The notes beneath the pieces were generated by a model. That model saw only the letters and a list, made by a program, of their open reading frames with translations. It was not told where the DNA came from and did no database searches. From NCBI GenBank assembly GCA_030272585.1, contig BSYQ01000007.1, positions 934,001-998,000 on the forward strand: 64,000 bases of DNA, read 5' to 3'. The position numbers and the translations under genes are program-made. Within the stretch, counting starts at the first letter, position 1. The number at the start of each line of letters is the position of its first letter. Positions 1 through 10,626 of the stretch are shown piece by piece. The DNA comes from Bryopsis sp. KO-2023 (Eukaryota > Chlorophyta > Ulvophyceae > Bryopsidales > Bryopsidaceae).

Positions 1-1598
1 GCGCTCAGGCGAATGGAATGCGTCCGAAGAGGATAACCGTCTGGAAGACAACACTTTTCGTTCTTACACAGCCATGTGGACATACGACAAATAAACATTC
101 CTTTCTGCGTTTAGGACGCGTTTTGGTGGACCCTCGACAACCGACGCCTTCGTCTTACTGTGAAATCTGAAGGAAACTCCGCGATGCGGGCGTGAGCACG
201 TGAAGCACGCGCTCCTGCAATGCATTCGTGGGACGAAAGGGAGCTCACCGCAACACGCGTGTCTGTTCTAATCGAAACACACTCCAGCGTGCGCTGACGT
301 GGAGAGCTTTTTAGTCACATGTCCAGGCGGAATACCGCCAAGTCTGATTAAACACCCAACCTCAGCTCTACATCCTTGCCAAAGAGAGTTTTTCTGCGAA
401 GGGGGTGCACCATCTTGAGCTCTATCTTGTCTGTTACATTACCCTATCTCTCTGAACAAATTTATGAACACCCAAGCGAACTTTTCCTCACTAAATCCCA
501 ATTCGTGTTTGGTTCCTGCTACACCCGATTGGGATATCTCAAGAGTAGTTCATCATATCCGGGGATTGCCCCATTGAATCGTTTTGTGTCGGCAACCATA
601 ACGGGGACGTTACTTCCAGGCATCGTGGGCATTTGTCGGGCTTTGGTGAGGGATCCATAAGGCCCCCAGTATAAGTTTCCCAGATCTCCTGACGTTCTTG
701 GATTCGACCTGGGTCGTCTTAGATTCCCGAGGTGGTGCTTCGGTTGAACGGGATCGACTCGCCCATACTGGCGCGACCTCGATTGCTCATGCGAAGCCCC
801 ATCCGGAGGCGTCTGTGTTGCCCTGTCCTCACCCAAACCCATTGTTACTGTTGATATATCCTCCTCGAATTCTACATCTCCCAACTGCTGTTCTCGAAAA
901 AATCCTGTCTTTCTGTTGCCATATTTGTGGGAGGTTCGCTGGTCTTCGAGAGGCAGGATACGTTCGAACAAGTGGTCCGTGCTGTGTTGTGTGTCCAAGA
1001 TGACGTTCAGTTTCTGCCGGCATGTGTTGATGATGAATATCGCGGACGACTGCAACCACCACAACATATGCTTGCTTGCTTAGATAGGTTCAAATTTCAA
1101 TGAGAAAGAAAAAGAGAGAGCCAAAAAAGCTCAGAATAGAGAGCTTAGCTCGCTCCCTCATGTGGAAAACAGACCGGTGACGTTTTCTTTTCTTTCGTTG
1201 TGTTTTTTCGTGTCGAGAGTGGGGGCTCCTACCACGAATAGAAGGCAGGTGACAGCCTTTGTGAATGGAGTGCATCTCCTCCGCGGTCGGGCCGGGTTTC
1301 GCCAAAGCTGCTCTGGTCGAGTTCTGCCGCGAAAAACCATCTCCGGGGTCGTCGCGCCGTTTCAACGAGGAAAGCTGCTGGCTGATGGCAGGCTGGTGTT
1401 TTGGACCACGTTTCTGGCATCGTGAAAATGCCAGCAACTGTGGAATTCCTCCAAGACGTCAAGGAGCGACGTTTTGGTGGCGGCTGATTGGTGGATGAGG
1501 CGATTTGTGGGTTTCTGACGTCGCGCGCATTAATGCTATGATGCTTTTGAATCAATAGGACGGAATGAAGGGCGCACAATTCTGTTGGGCGAACAGCC
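1..1598. other. gene-less stretch
   Basis: I see no supportable gene here. The open frames on both strands are short, overlap one another, lack recognisable domains and show no consistent splice structure. The stretch probably holds promoter and 5' untranslated sequence of the gene beginning at 1599, and perhaps the end of a gene lying to the left. Confidence 0.4.
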
Positions 1599-2834
1599 AT
1601 GCTCCTATCTGGGAGCGGGAAAAGATGTCTGCTACTATCCCAAGACCCGCACGTTTCCCGCCCAAATGCGCCCAAACGAGGGGGACGACGACCGCTGCGA
1701 GCGGTGAGGTTGGACAGTGACACCATAGACTTGCTGGACAGTTTCTGGAAAGCCCGTGGTGTTTTCGATCAAGGGCAAAGGCAGAAACTGGTCGGGGTCG
1801 CTTCTGAGATGGAAGGACTTGAGGGCGACGCTCTTGGGGAGACTGACGTCTCGCCTGGCTTGTCGTACACTTGGGCAGTGCAGGCATACACCCCCCAGGT
1901 AGGAGCTCAACTCATGCAATGTTGGATAAGAGGGCAGTTGCTTCTCAGCTTGAAATTCACTGTGGTCAGGGAATTGACCTGCCTGTGACTAATCATGATT
2001 AGAACACAAGATTCAGGTTCCTTGTCCACCTTAATTTTTTTTAATCAAGAAACAAACCTAGGGAGCAATACACCGTGTTGGGCAGGGGAAGTATATCTTG
2101 TGTTATTGTTTTGAAGGAAGATTATTGCTGTTTCCCGCCGCCTCATCCAGCTACGAGAATTACTGGGAGGACAAGCTGACATCGACATTGTTTGGATGTG
2201 CGTTCGAGAGCCACGGCTGTTGACCCTGCCTTACTCTTCCCTGCTAAAGCGCCTCATGGACATGAAGCTGTCGAACAGCGGGGATGTTGCTGATATACTG
2301 CGAGTGGTGGAAAGGCAGCCAGCCCTACTCATCCAAGATGACACTCAAGTAGATCTGGAGGAGAAACCCGAGGAGCAGTTACCTGCCTGGGAGTTTGGCC
2401 TGGTGTCAGACAAGGAGGGTGAATGGAGTAAGCGTTTCGCAGAGATCCGCGATTATGAACAGATTCATGGTGATGCCCATGTCGGTTTTCGGGAGGGGGA
2501 TTGCTTGGAGTTGGATCGATGGTGTGAAAAGCAGAGGGGGGAGGAGAGTCGAGGCACTCTGGAACCAAGCAAAAGGAAACTCTTGGAGCAGGTGGGTTTT
2601 GAGTTCGATCGGGATGATGCCGAGTGGATGAGGTGGTACACTGAATTGAAAGCTTATCAGCGGGATACAGGGGCTGTGACGCCCATGGCGTTGGCTTCCG
2701 GCATGAATTTTTTCCTGATCAATTGGTGCAGCGTGCAACGGGTGGCGAAGCGAACGGGGGTGCTTTCCAAGGTGAGGAGGGATTTGTTGGATGATGTGGA
2801 GTTTAATTGGGCGGCTGCGGATGCTCTGTCTTGA
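1599..2834 (+). CDS. helicase-associated (HA) domain protein, possibly plastid targeted
   Basis: Two exons, 1599-1898 and 2121-2834, join in phase 0 over a GT-AG intron and encode about 337 residues. The ATG at 1599 is the first after an in-frame stop at 1566. The N-terminus is rich in Ser, Arg and Leu, with no acidic residue in the first dozen positions, like an organelle transit peptide. The C-terminal part holds two copies of the helicase-associated fold. Each has a W near its start, a Y followed about two residues later by HG or TG, a conserved W before a QR or CSVQR-like stretch, and L...R...L..(V)GFEF or VEFNW at its end. In bacteria this domain follows a helicase; in algae it often stands alone in proteins of unknown role, as here. 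There is no helicase motor in the gene. Nucleic-acid binding in an organelle is a guess. The domain call is fairly firm; the role is unknown. Confidence 0.6.
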
Positions 2835-3836
2835 TTGGCTCGCCTTCCAATCTGTGCTGGCAGTTTGTTTTGATTCTTTTTTTTGGGAGGGGGGGTTCAT
2901 TCTTGTGTTGTTTCATTCAGAGCATGAGTTGTTTTGATGTGGATCCTCTCTTTTTGCGTCCCTTTTTGTAATTGAAGGTGTCCGGAATTGGATGTCCAGA
3001 TGGGGTTGTATTCTCCACAGCAATTCAAGAGATGGCAACATGCTTAAGTTTTGACTGAGCTTGATATATGTGTTGATAACATACGGCACTTGAACAAATG
3101 CCTAAACTTTGCTTTTGAAAATTCTCTCAAGATTATGACTCTACATACTATTTTCTTTCATCCCAACATCACTTCAGAGCTGACCCCTTGCCCCCCCCCC
3201 CCCCCCCAAAAAAAAAGAAGGAAATAACCCAACAAAAAATGAATTCCCTTCATGATCCCAGTCAAAATAATGCATTAGATTGCTTGGTGCCCATCCAGAC
3301 CTGAGAAGCTTTTCAGCAGCGAGGCTTCGGAGCTGTCAGATTTGAATAAAGATCCACTCCCCTGTTCTTGAAGCATTATTTTTTCAACAATCGTTTTCCT
3401 TGGACCCCGCCTGAACCGGTAGCACCCCAATAAAAATTTGTGTTTGATTTTTTTCCGAGTCATGACGGGTCAACAAAGGACATTTGCTTTTTCTACTTTG
3501 ATCGAATAAATTATGTCGTGTTGTATCGTGGATACAGTTCAAATAGTCACTTTTGAAAAGTTGGGTTTCACTGATCTCATTGGTTTTCACACGCAAAAGC
3601 AATCCCAAGAGGTAGACGCTAGGAGGTTTCTACCATAATTGATCTGGAGCGATCTTCTTTGTCCTTTGATTCTATTTCTCTTTTGATCAAGGATAGACAT
3701 GGGTTCAACAATGGTTTGATTGATTGTGGAAATAAATATGGACTCGTATAACCAAAAATGTACAACCACAGCCTACTGAAGTATACTCAAGTACATAAAA
3801 CTCCATAATAAAAGAGTCCAGATGTGGACTTGGATT
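2835..3836. other. intergenic, convergent gene ends
   Basis: This lies between the 3' end of the HA-domain gene and the 3' end of the K+ channel gene on the other strand. No gene is supported. It contains a 17-base C run followed directly by nine A (3191-3216) and an AT-rich tract. A 20-base word at 3719-3738 recurs at 6182-6201 inside an intron of the channel gene. Confidence 0.5.
3191..3216. repeat. C17-A9 homopolymer tract
   Basis: Seventeen consecutive C are followed by nine A. It lies in a convergent intergenic region and is one of about ten G or C runs of 11-19 bases in the window, none inside a coding exon. Confidence 0.9.
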
Positions 3837-6800
3837 TCAATATCCCCACCTGTCTGGCAGCACAGGGTCCATGCCCTTATCATTGTTGTCCATCCTATTT
3901 TGCAACCGGTGGTTCAGCAAGTTGCTTGCGAATCCAGCTTGCACATACCCCTCCACCATCTTCAGGAACACTTTCCCCAGCTCTGGCAAATCCTCCAGGA
4001 TTTCATCCAGATCTGTCCTGGAGAGCGAGTAGAGCTCACAATACTCCTGGGCTACAACTGTCGCTGTGCGGCACTCACCTGAGAGATCAACCACGAAAAG
4101 TTGGAATGCTCTGGTTGACTGCTGGATAGATAAATTTCACAATTTCTACTACTGTACACAAAGGAAGCTCATGACCACCTTTCCAGAACCGCACAATTCT
4201 GGGTGCGTCGACACCAGCCAGTTGTGTTTTTTGATCAAATAAGAACGGAATGGCCTCAACGCTCACCAAGAAGACAGCTGTATTCCCCAAAGTACTCTCC
4301 AGTGTAGAGCATTCCAAGTTTTTGGTAGCTTTCGGAGGGTCCGAACATGCTCACATTGCGCCAAGCGTTGATCAAGTCCAACGTGTTGTTGTATGTCTCG
4401 TCATTCATCTTTGGCTTCAGGTTTGTTACTGGAACTTCGCTGGCCTTCATGTTCTCCCCCAATACGGGACAATCCTCGGCATCGTAGCTGCCTTCATAGT
4501 ATAAGCGAACTTCCAAGCGACCATTCCCAACGAAGTACATGACATTCCCTGGGTCGCCCTGCCTGATCACTACCTCCCCCTGCGCAGAACGGGGCGAAAT
4601 TTCTCAGCTTGGCACACTGGGTGGATGAGATTGTCCACATTCGAGTAAAGGAAGCATGGTGTTGGTTGAACTTGGAGGATCTCTTACTGGTGCATAGTAC
4701 TCGAGCTTCAACGAAGTGACGATGTGAACTATGAATTGGGGATCTTTTCCTTGAAAAAAAGGCAGCCTCTCCAGCGCTTCTCTGTAGAGATACAACACCA
4801 CTTCCGTCCTGAGAGGAAGGGACAGCTCTGCACGATGAAAAAAATACACAAGCCGTCCTAAGATCAAAGGCGCCTGAAAGTTCTGACATTCCCACAGCAA
4901 ACATTCTTACTTCCCCCGAAGAGTAATCAACGCCGATAATTAAACTACCACCAGGCAAACAACCAAGCCAACAGAACTCGAAGCATCTGAGTTTGTGCAA
5001 TCTTACCATTTATGATGCTGGTCTCTTCCACTATTATTTGCCTTGAGAGAATGTAATTGAAGAACGTCCGAACCCGCTCGGCGAGATTCGGAGGCACTTT
5101 CCTTTGACGAAGGAAATCCTCCACAGCCTACCATCAAACAACATTCTTTACTTCAGCCATTTGTGCACTTTGACCCAGTTTTCTGTGTAGATATAGGAGG
5201 CAGCCATGTGTAAGAGAGAGAACGCCATGTCTATTGCGGATAATACGCACCATCAATTTTCTTGTGATGCGTGTGTTGCTCGAATTGATTGACGACATCA
5301 TCGCAGACATCGAGCCCATGAAATAAGCAAAAACTGTAACCCCCACAACCATTCCAACCATAGACATGATCTTCTCGTTGGCGTTTCCGGGTGTAACATC
5401 ACCATAGCCGACAGTAGTCAGGGTAGACATCGACCAATACAAAGCGGTCACATATTTGTCGAAGTTTGAGGAGTTTTGCAGTTGGCCAATTGTAACCCAA
5501 GTATCCTGCAATTCACAAAAAAAAAAACACATCAACGAAAAGCGAAATCGGAACATATTTTTCCTCTGGGAAATGCTCAAAGCTGTTCGAGAAAACAGAA
5601 CGAATGACATGGATCAGTCCCCACCGCGTCGTAGCCTTCCAAATATGCGGAGTAGTAAAAGAAGCACGCCACGAGATGTGTTACCAAAATTGCTGCGGAC
5701 ATAAAGGAGACGAGGCGAAGGAGCCCTCGTCCGAATGCAGACTCAAGGTGCCTCAGAAGAGTTGGGATTTTGAACAACCTCAGCATCTTGACGATCTTGA
5801 GCAGTCTAAGAATCTTGACGAGCTTCACTACACGGGTTGCCTGAGGAATGCCAGATCCGACTTTTTTATCACGAGCATCTGTAGAGGACGAACGACTAGC
5901 TTTATTAAAGGCACGCCAGAAGGATCCACAACAAAAAGGTTCAAGCAAGTGCATGGCGGCGGAAAACAAACAAGTCACTGGTGTTCCTTCAGCAGCATAC
6001 CTTGAAGAGTCTAACGAAGCCAAGTTGCTCGTTTACGACGAGTTGGTCGAAAGGAACAACAGACACAAGATCCACGGCAAGCCAAGTGCGCATGTAAATG
6101 AAGGCAATATCTCGCCGACGAATGACAAGCTTGTTGGAATCATCTGAGGCCAAGCAGAGAAACAGCACAGGCTTCAAGAAAATTGATTGTGGAAATAAAT
6201 ACACACTTGCGTGAAAGGCTTTAAGAAGTCCGTCAAGTGCACTGTCTGTGAAGAGGGGGTTCTCACCGTAATATGCGGTTCTGAAGTTCAAATATATATC
6301 GATAATGAACGAGACATCCACAAGAGTTTCGATGATCCCCAAGGCTGAATACCGAGAAAACTCCACACCGAAACAAATGATGTATGGGGCGACAATGCAA
6401 ACGTAAGCAAACAAAAGAAGCATGTAGAAATCCCATTTCGTCCTGAAGAAACCCGTGGGGTGGAGAATGCTGAAGAACATCGCCTGAAATCAACAACTCG
6501 CTTTAATAAAGAAAACGACTGTTGTCATTTTAAAACAGGAAGAAGGCGGCATCAATCCTCACCCAGAACCAGTCAAGAAAATGCAAGACATTGCACGATT
6601 CGTCCATATCTTCACTTTCCGTAACGCTGCCTGTTGTGTCGGAAACCGCCACCCTGCAAAAACAAAAGGCGTTGTTGTGCTTCGAGTCCACATCTCTCGA
6701 AGCGTTTCACTAAAGGATGCCCATGATGGTCTGTGTTAAACCTTACGTTGTTGCTGGTGGAGTCATCGAACCCAACGGATTCACAGTGGTTGGTCGATAG

Positions 6801-7814
6801 AGCTCCGCTTCTTCATCGTCAAACTCTCCTAGATCCCCATCTAAAGTACAAAACACTCGCTCGTTGGTTCCACGAGCCAATCTGGGGTGCCAGATGCGAT
6901 ACTCTCGAGAATAAAGAGCTCTTTACCTTCTGGTATCCCAGCCAACATGATACTGGGCACTGATTCCTTTCCTTCAGCCACTGGGCCTCTTTCTTTTCTC
7001 GAACTGCTTTTGTGGAGCTTCTGCTTTTCCCTTTCCAGAGCATCAGCGGACACCTGGCGTTCCAACCCCTTGCTCCGATCCGTTTTCTTCCCCGAAAACG
7101 GAAACTTGAAGTCGAGAGCTGCGAAGGTGAGAGAGTCGAATGACGTGCTTTCTGGCGAGTTCGGCCTTTTGGATTTGCTGTCCGCTCCATCGCTGGCGAT
7201 ACCCAACTTGAAATCGCGTGCGGTGAATTCCATAATTTGTTCATTGTCTGGCGGCGGCGCCAAATCTTTTTCCTTGAACTTCGCACTCTTGAGCAGGTGC
7301 CTGAAGACCTTCGTCTTGGACTTTTTCTTTTGCGATGCTGGCGATCGAAGGGAGCTGTTCAGCGCCTGTGGAATTGATTCTCTCTAAGCTCCCTTGCACA
7401 TCATATCCTTGCAAGATGCAGACACAGGAATGGGGTCTTACCTCTCGGAGATCCTTTCGAAATGTGAACTCGTGGGACGTGTTTGGTGCTTTGGCGAACA
7501 AGCTGCTTTGGGATCCCACCAGCTCAGACATTTGCTCTTCGGAATAGTCGATATCCCGAGGTCCGAACTGGCTCTTGGGCACCGCATCCGCCTTCCTTTC
7601 CTTGATGTACTTAATTTGAGAAGGCTCCCCTCGTGGCCAACTAGAACCCCGTTCAATTTTTTTGCTGCCGCCATCAGCGCTTCTACTCCGACGAATCTCG
7701 TTGGGTTGCGACGGATTTTTGGACTCGACGCCGCCCCGATCGAGAACCAGGCTTCTCAACAACGTGAATTGTTTGTCGATGTTGCAACACAGTTTCTCCA
7801 ACTTGTCTTCAAGC
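3837..7814 (-). CDS. voltage-gated K+ channel with cyclic-nucleotide-binding domain (5' end incomplete)
   Basis: Exons on the minus strand, 5' to 3', all phase-consistent: 7814-7442, 7365-6927, 6840-6747, 6653-6563, 6483-6207, 6143-6001, 5840-5625, 5505-5251, 5127-5007, 4827-4688, 4579-4267, 4078-3837. A Ser/Lys-rich cytosolic N-terminus of about 300 residues precedes S1 (HPTGFF..KWDFYMLLLF). S4 has regularly spaced Arg/Lys (RVVKLVKILRLLKIVKML). The selectivity filter TVGYGD marks K+ selectivity. A C-linker (EDFLRQRKVPPNL) and a cyclic-nucleotide-binding domain follow (GEVVIRQGDPGNVMYFV ... FGEYSCL.GE.RTATVVA). This architecture is closer to the CNG/HCN/EAG group than to plant Shaker channels. 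The protein should sit in the plasma or another membrane and pass K+ under voltage control. No ATG occurs early in the first listed exon, so at least one more 5' exon exists. A candidate frame lies at 7850-8176, but its junction to 7814 could not be resolved with a normal-sized intron. Confidence 0.85.
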
Positions 7815-7849
7815 CTGCATGACCCACGCCCATCTTAGCTTTCACGCTT

Positions 7850-8176
7850 TCAACGATATCTGACACGTCGAGCCCCCGTGCATCTAAAGGGTGGATCTGG
7901 CAAGGCGAACTCGGCAATACAAGGTCGGGCGACTGTGGTCAACGCCATTCGGAAGTGGGCCTCGGACCTTGTGAAGCCTGCAGCACTATCTTTCCGTGCG
8001 ACATCGATTTCCTCCCTCAATACTGTTAGGTCCGCTTGGATGTTACTGTTGTGGCTCTCAGCGTCGTTTTTGACGCTGTCGCCCATTACATGCACGTCCT
8101 CTGCCGGTCTTGAGGCCCCATCTTGGGGGATTCGGGCAACTCCACGATCGCTGTGGTGTTGGGGAGTTTCTGTCAA
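7850..8176 (-). CDS. candidate 5' coding segment of the K+ channel gene
   Basis: This minus-strand frame encodes a hydrophilic, helix-prone stretch (VLREEIDVARKDSAA). The first in-frame ATG gives MGDSVKNDAESHN. It lies immediately upstream of the first firm channel exon and may hold the channel's start codon. The join is unclear: frame-consistent solutions need an unusually short intron of about 49 bp (acceptor next to 7814). It could also be a chance frame in the 5' untranslated region. Confidence 0.3.
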   Translation of the reverse strand: MTETPQHHSDRGVARIPQDGASRPAEDVHVMGDSVKNDAESHNSNIQADLTVLREEIDVARKDSAAGFTRSEAHFRMALTTVARPCIAEFALPDPPFRCTGARRVRYR

Positions 8177-8683
8177 TCATCGTGTCGTGCCGTTCATGTG
8201 ATTTTTTGCGGCGGTTCTGCGTACTGTGATACTACGGAGTATATCGTCGCCAGGGATGAATACAAAAATGGGGTGGTTGCCAAGTTACCCCATCGAGCCA
8301 ACGGGATTTTCGATTTTGGATTTTGGATTCGATTCGTCCTTCGCTAACACATCTTTTTACAAGACTATCAACACAAACGCGCGTTCCCCGGCTGTCTCAA
8401 ACTCCTGACGCGAGACAGCGCGGGCACAACCGCCTTTGCGAGCTATATTTCGACAAACCCACTTACTCATACTTAAGGTAGTATACTGAAACAATAGAGT
8501 GGCGGCAGAACACCAAGAAAAAGAGCCAACCCGACTATTCTCCTCCACACGTAATTCCCACAAATCTACATCCATGCTCTCTAAAACCTACTAATCAATC
8601 CTGCTGTGATGGACACACTCAAAGAAGCCAACCAAAGAAAGCTCTTTCCTAAACTGTCTAAATGAAGGAGGGCACATGGGCTG

Positions 8684-10294
8684 TCACCCAAGAGGTTCCA
8701 GCACCTCTACCTCAAGCCCAGTGTCAGACCCGCTGTCACCCTGATTATCCCCACCATCTTGCCCCCCTTCAGTTTGGACGTCGTCGGCTGAGCCCTCCAC
8801 CACATCTTTTCCATCGGATTGCACATTTCCTTCAGGTTCTACAGGGGGAGGGGGATAAATTGTGGATACCTCGGGGGTTATTTGGACATGTTTCGGCCAA
8901 TCAATTGCATAGTGTGTGATTCGTGGGTCCGATTCGAGAAGATTCCTCTGCAACCTATCAAAAACACACACGTGTTTCGCCTGTGTGTTCAGTGACACAT
9001 TTGAGTGGCATCTGCTTCTGGGGGGTGTCTAGGCCACCAAAAATCGATCCAGTCCAAATAATACACCACTCCAGAAGAAAACCACAAGCAAAGAAAGTAT
9101 GAACCGCTGGACGAATTATTGTTTACAGATGATGCCAAATCTTATCGATCCATGCAATTCTTTTCTTACTTCATCACTGTTCGTCTGTTTTTCATTCCAA
9201 GAGTTAGTTAATTCATTGCCACGACAGAGTTTTTTTCTCTTTCCGCGTACAGTTAGTTGCATTGTTTCCACTTACTGTTCGACTTTAGGATTCGCGGGAG
9301 GGTCCTCCTTCAATTTCTCATCCTCAAACTCAACCTTAGAAAACAACAACAACAACAACAACTCAGCGTTTCACACCCCGTTTCCCTCCCAGAAAAAGTT
9401 TGCTGACCCCGCTTGCGACAAAAAAACAGAAACAAAATTTTCAGATGCAAGCATAAACGTTTTTCTTTTTTTTGTAATTGCTTGACAACAGATCTTGGTT
9501 TGTTTATTTCCAAAGGGAAGGTGGGTAGTTTTTTTTTAGGTAACTATGAAACTTACCCGAACAAAGTACCCTATCCGCAGGAACTCTTGTTCTCTGTATG
9601 AGCAGCTGAGAAGTACAGCTGTGAGCCCAACCAGATCATCCTTTGGGATTTTCGAGGGATCCGGAGCATCTGCCTACAAAATGGCCGAAAGCCAACATTA
9701 ATGATAAAGAAAATTGACAACAGGGTGACGTGCACTCACCCTGTATTTTTTTCGACAAGTTCTCCATCGACATGAAAAAACCCTTCTAGTCATTCTGAAA
9801 AACACAAAAAACATGGAGCAACTTCCGTGCATACATTTGTTTGCAGAAAAATTATATTGAGATCGATGCGACCAAAGCCACAGCTTGTGACTTACCTGAA
9901 AAACAAATTTATATTTTCCTGACATCACAGGCCCAACCAAAACAGATTCTAGTTCCTGGTCCTGGTTTTCACTATCCGCTGAACCCACATAGACAAGCTT
10001 CCACTCCACATCTGAGTAAAACAGAGAAAGTTCCCATCACTCTCCCATCCATAAAACAATCCGTTCACCACCTTTCGACAGAAACTGAAGTTTTGGGATG
10101 TTTCGAAGCGGAATCAAAGTATGCGAACACGTAGGTGGAAAGCTGTGGATAATGCGAAATAGAAGAACACCACATGCGCACCGACCTTCTTCCAAGTCTT
10201 GAAATGCTTCGTAGTGCACCTCGAATTCCAGTGGAGCCGTGAAGGGTGCGGGATTGTTCAAAACGTTCACAGCAGTGACAGTGACCACCGACAT
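8684..10294 (-). CDS. ASF1: histone chaperone ASF1
   Basis: Five exons (10294-10186, 10011-9896, 9673-9557, 9334-9276, 8954-8684) join in phase to a 223-residue protein starting MSVVTVTAVNVLNNPAPF. The ASF1 immunoglobulin-like core is complete and collinear with animal and yeast ASF1: LEFEVHYEAFQDLEEDVEWKL, VYVGSADSENQDQ.LESVLVGP, GKYKFVFQADAPDPSKIP, DLVGLTAVLLSCSYREQEF, RIGYFV, and a closing LQRNLLESDPRITHYAIDW. ASF1 binds histone H3-H4 dimers in the nucleus and hands them to CAF-1 or HIRA during replication-coupled and independent assembly. The last ~60 residues form an acidic, Gly-rich tail, as in yeast ASF1. Intron 1 uses a GTCGGT donor. The gene is head to head with SCAMP. Identification is very secure. 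Confidence 0.95.
9343..9361 (+). repeat. (CAA)n microsatellite in ASF1 intron
   Basis: About six CAA triplets lie just upstream of an ASF1 exon, within the intron as transcribed on the minus strand. It is a simple-sequence repeat with no sign of function. Confidence 0.7.
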
Positions 10295-10626
10295 CGCTCC
10301 TGCGTTCTTTTACCCCCCACCGAAAACGACACGAAGCTCTTCCACAACGGGGACACCCTGAACGCTTTACGACGTCTCAGCGAGAAATCGGACGATTTTT
10401 GGTTACGGTTTTCCACGTGGAGCTACCTCGTAGGCGAAAAGGAGTGACATGGGCTGGTTTACCCCATCTTTACCCTGTCGTACGGCATATCTTGTTGGCT
10501 TTGATAGGGTTCGTCGCTGTGAGTATCCACAGGAAACCCGACAGGGGACGAAAGAAAATATCTGTTTTTTCGTGCTCGTCGACAGTCTGTTGTGTTTGAA
10601 GCTCACGCCAAAAAGACACGCAAGCC
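10295..10626. promoter_or_regulatory. shared intergenic region between ASF1 and SCAMP
   Basis: The start codons of ASF1 (minus) and SCAMP (plus) are 332 bases apart and face away from each other. Both promoters and both 5' leaders must fit here. I see no clear TATA box. The bidirectional-promoter call rests on geometry alone. Confidence 0.45.

Noticed and set aside
519..1067. 182-residue minus-strand frame
   Set aside because: No recognisable motif, Arg/Gln-rich, and overlapped by equally long frames on both strands.
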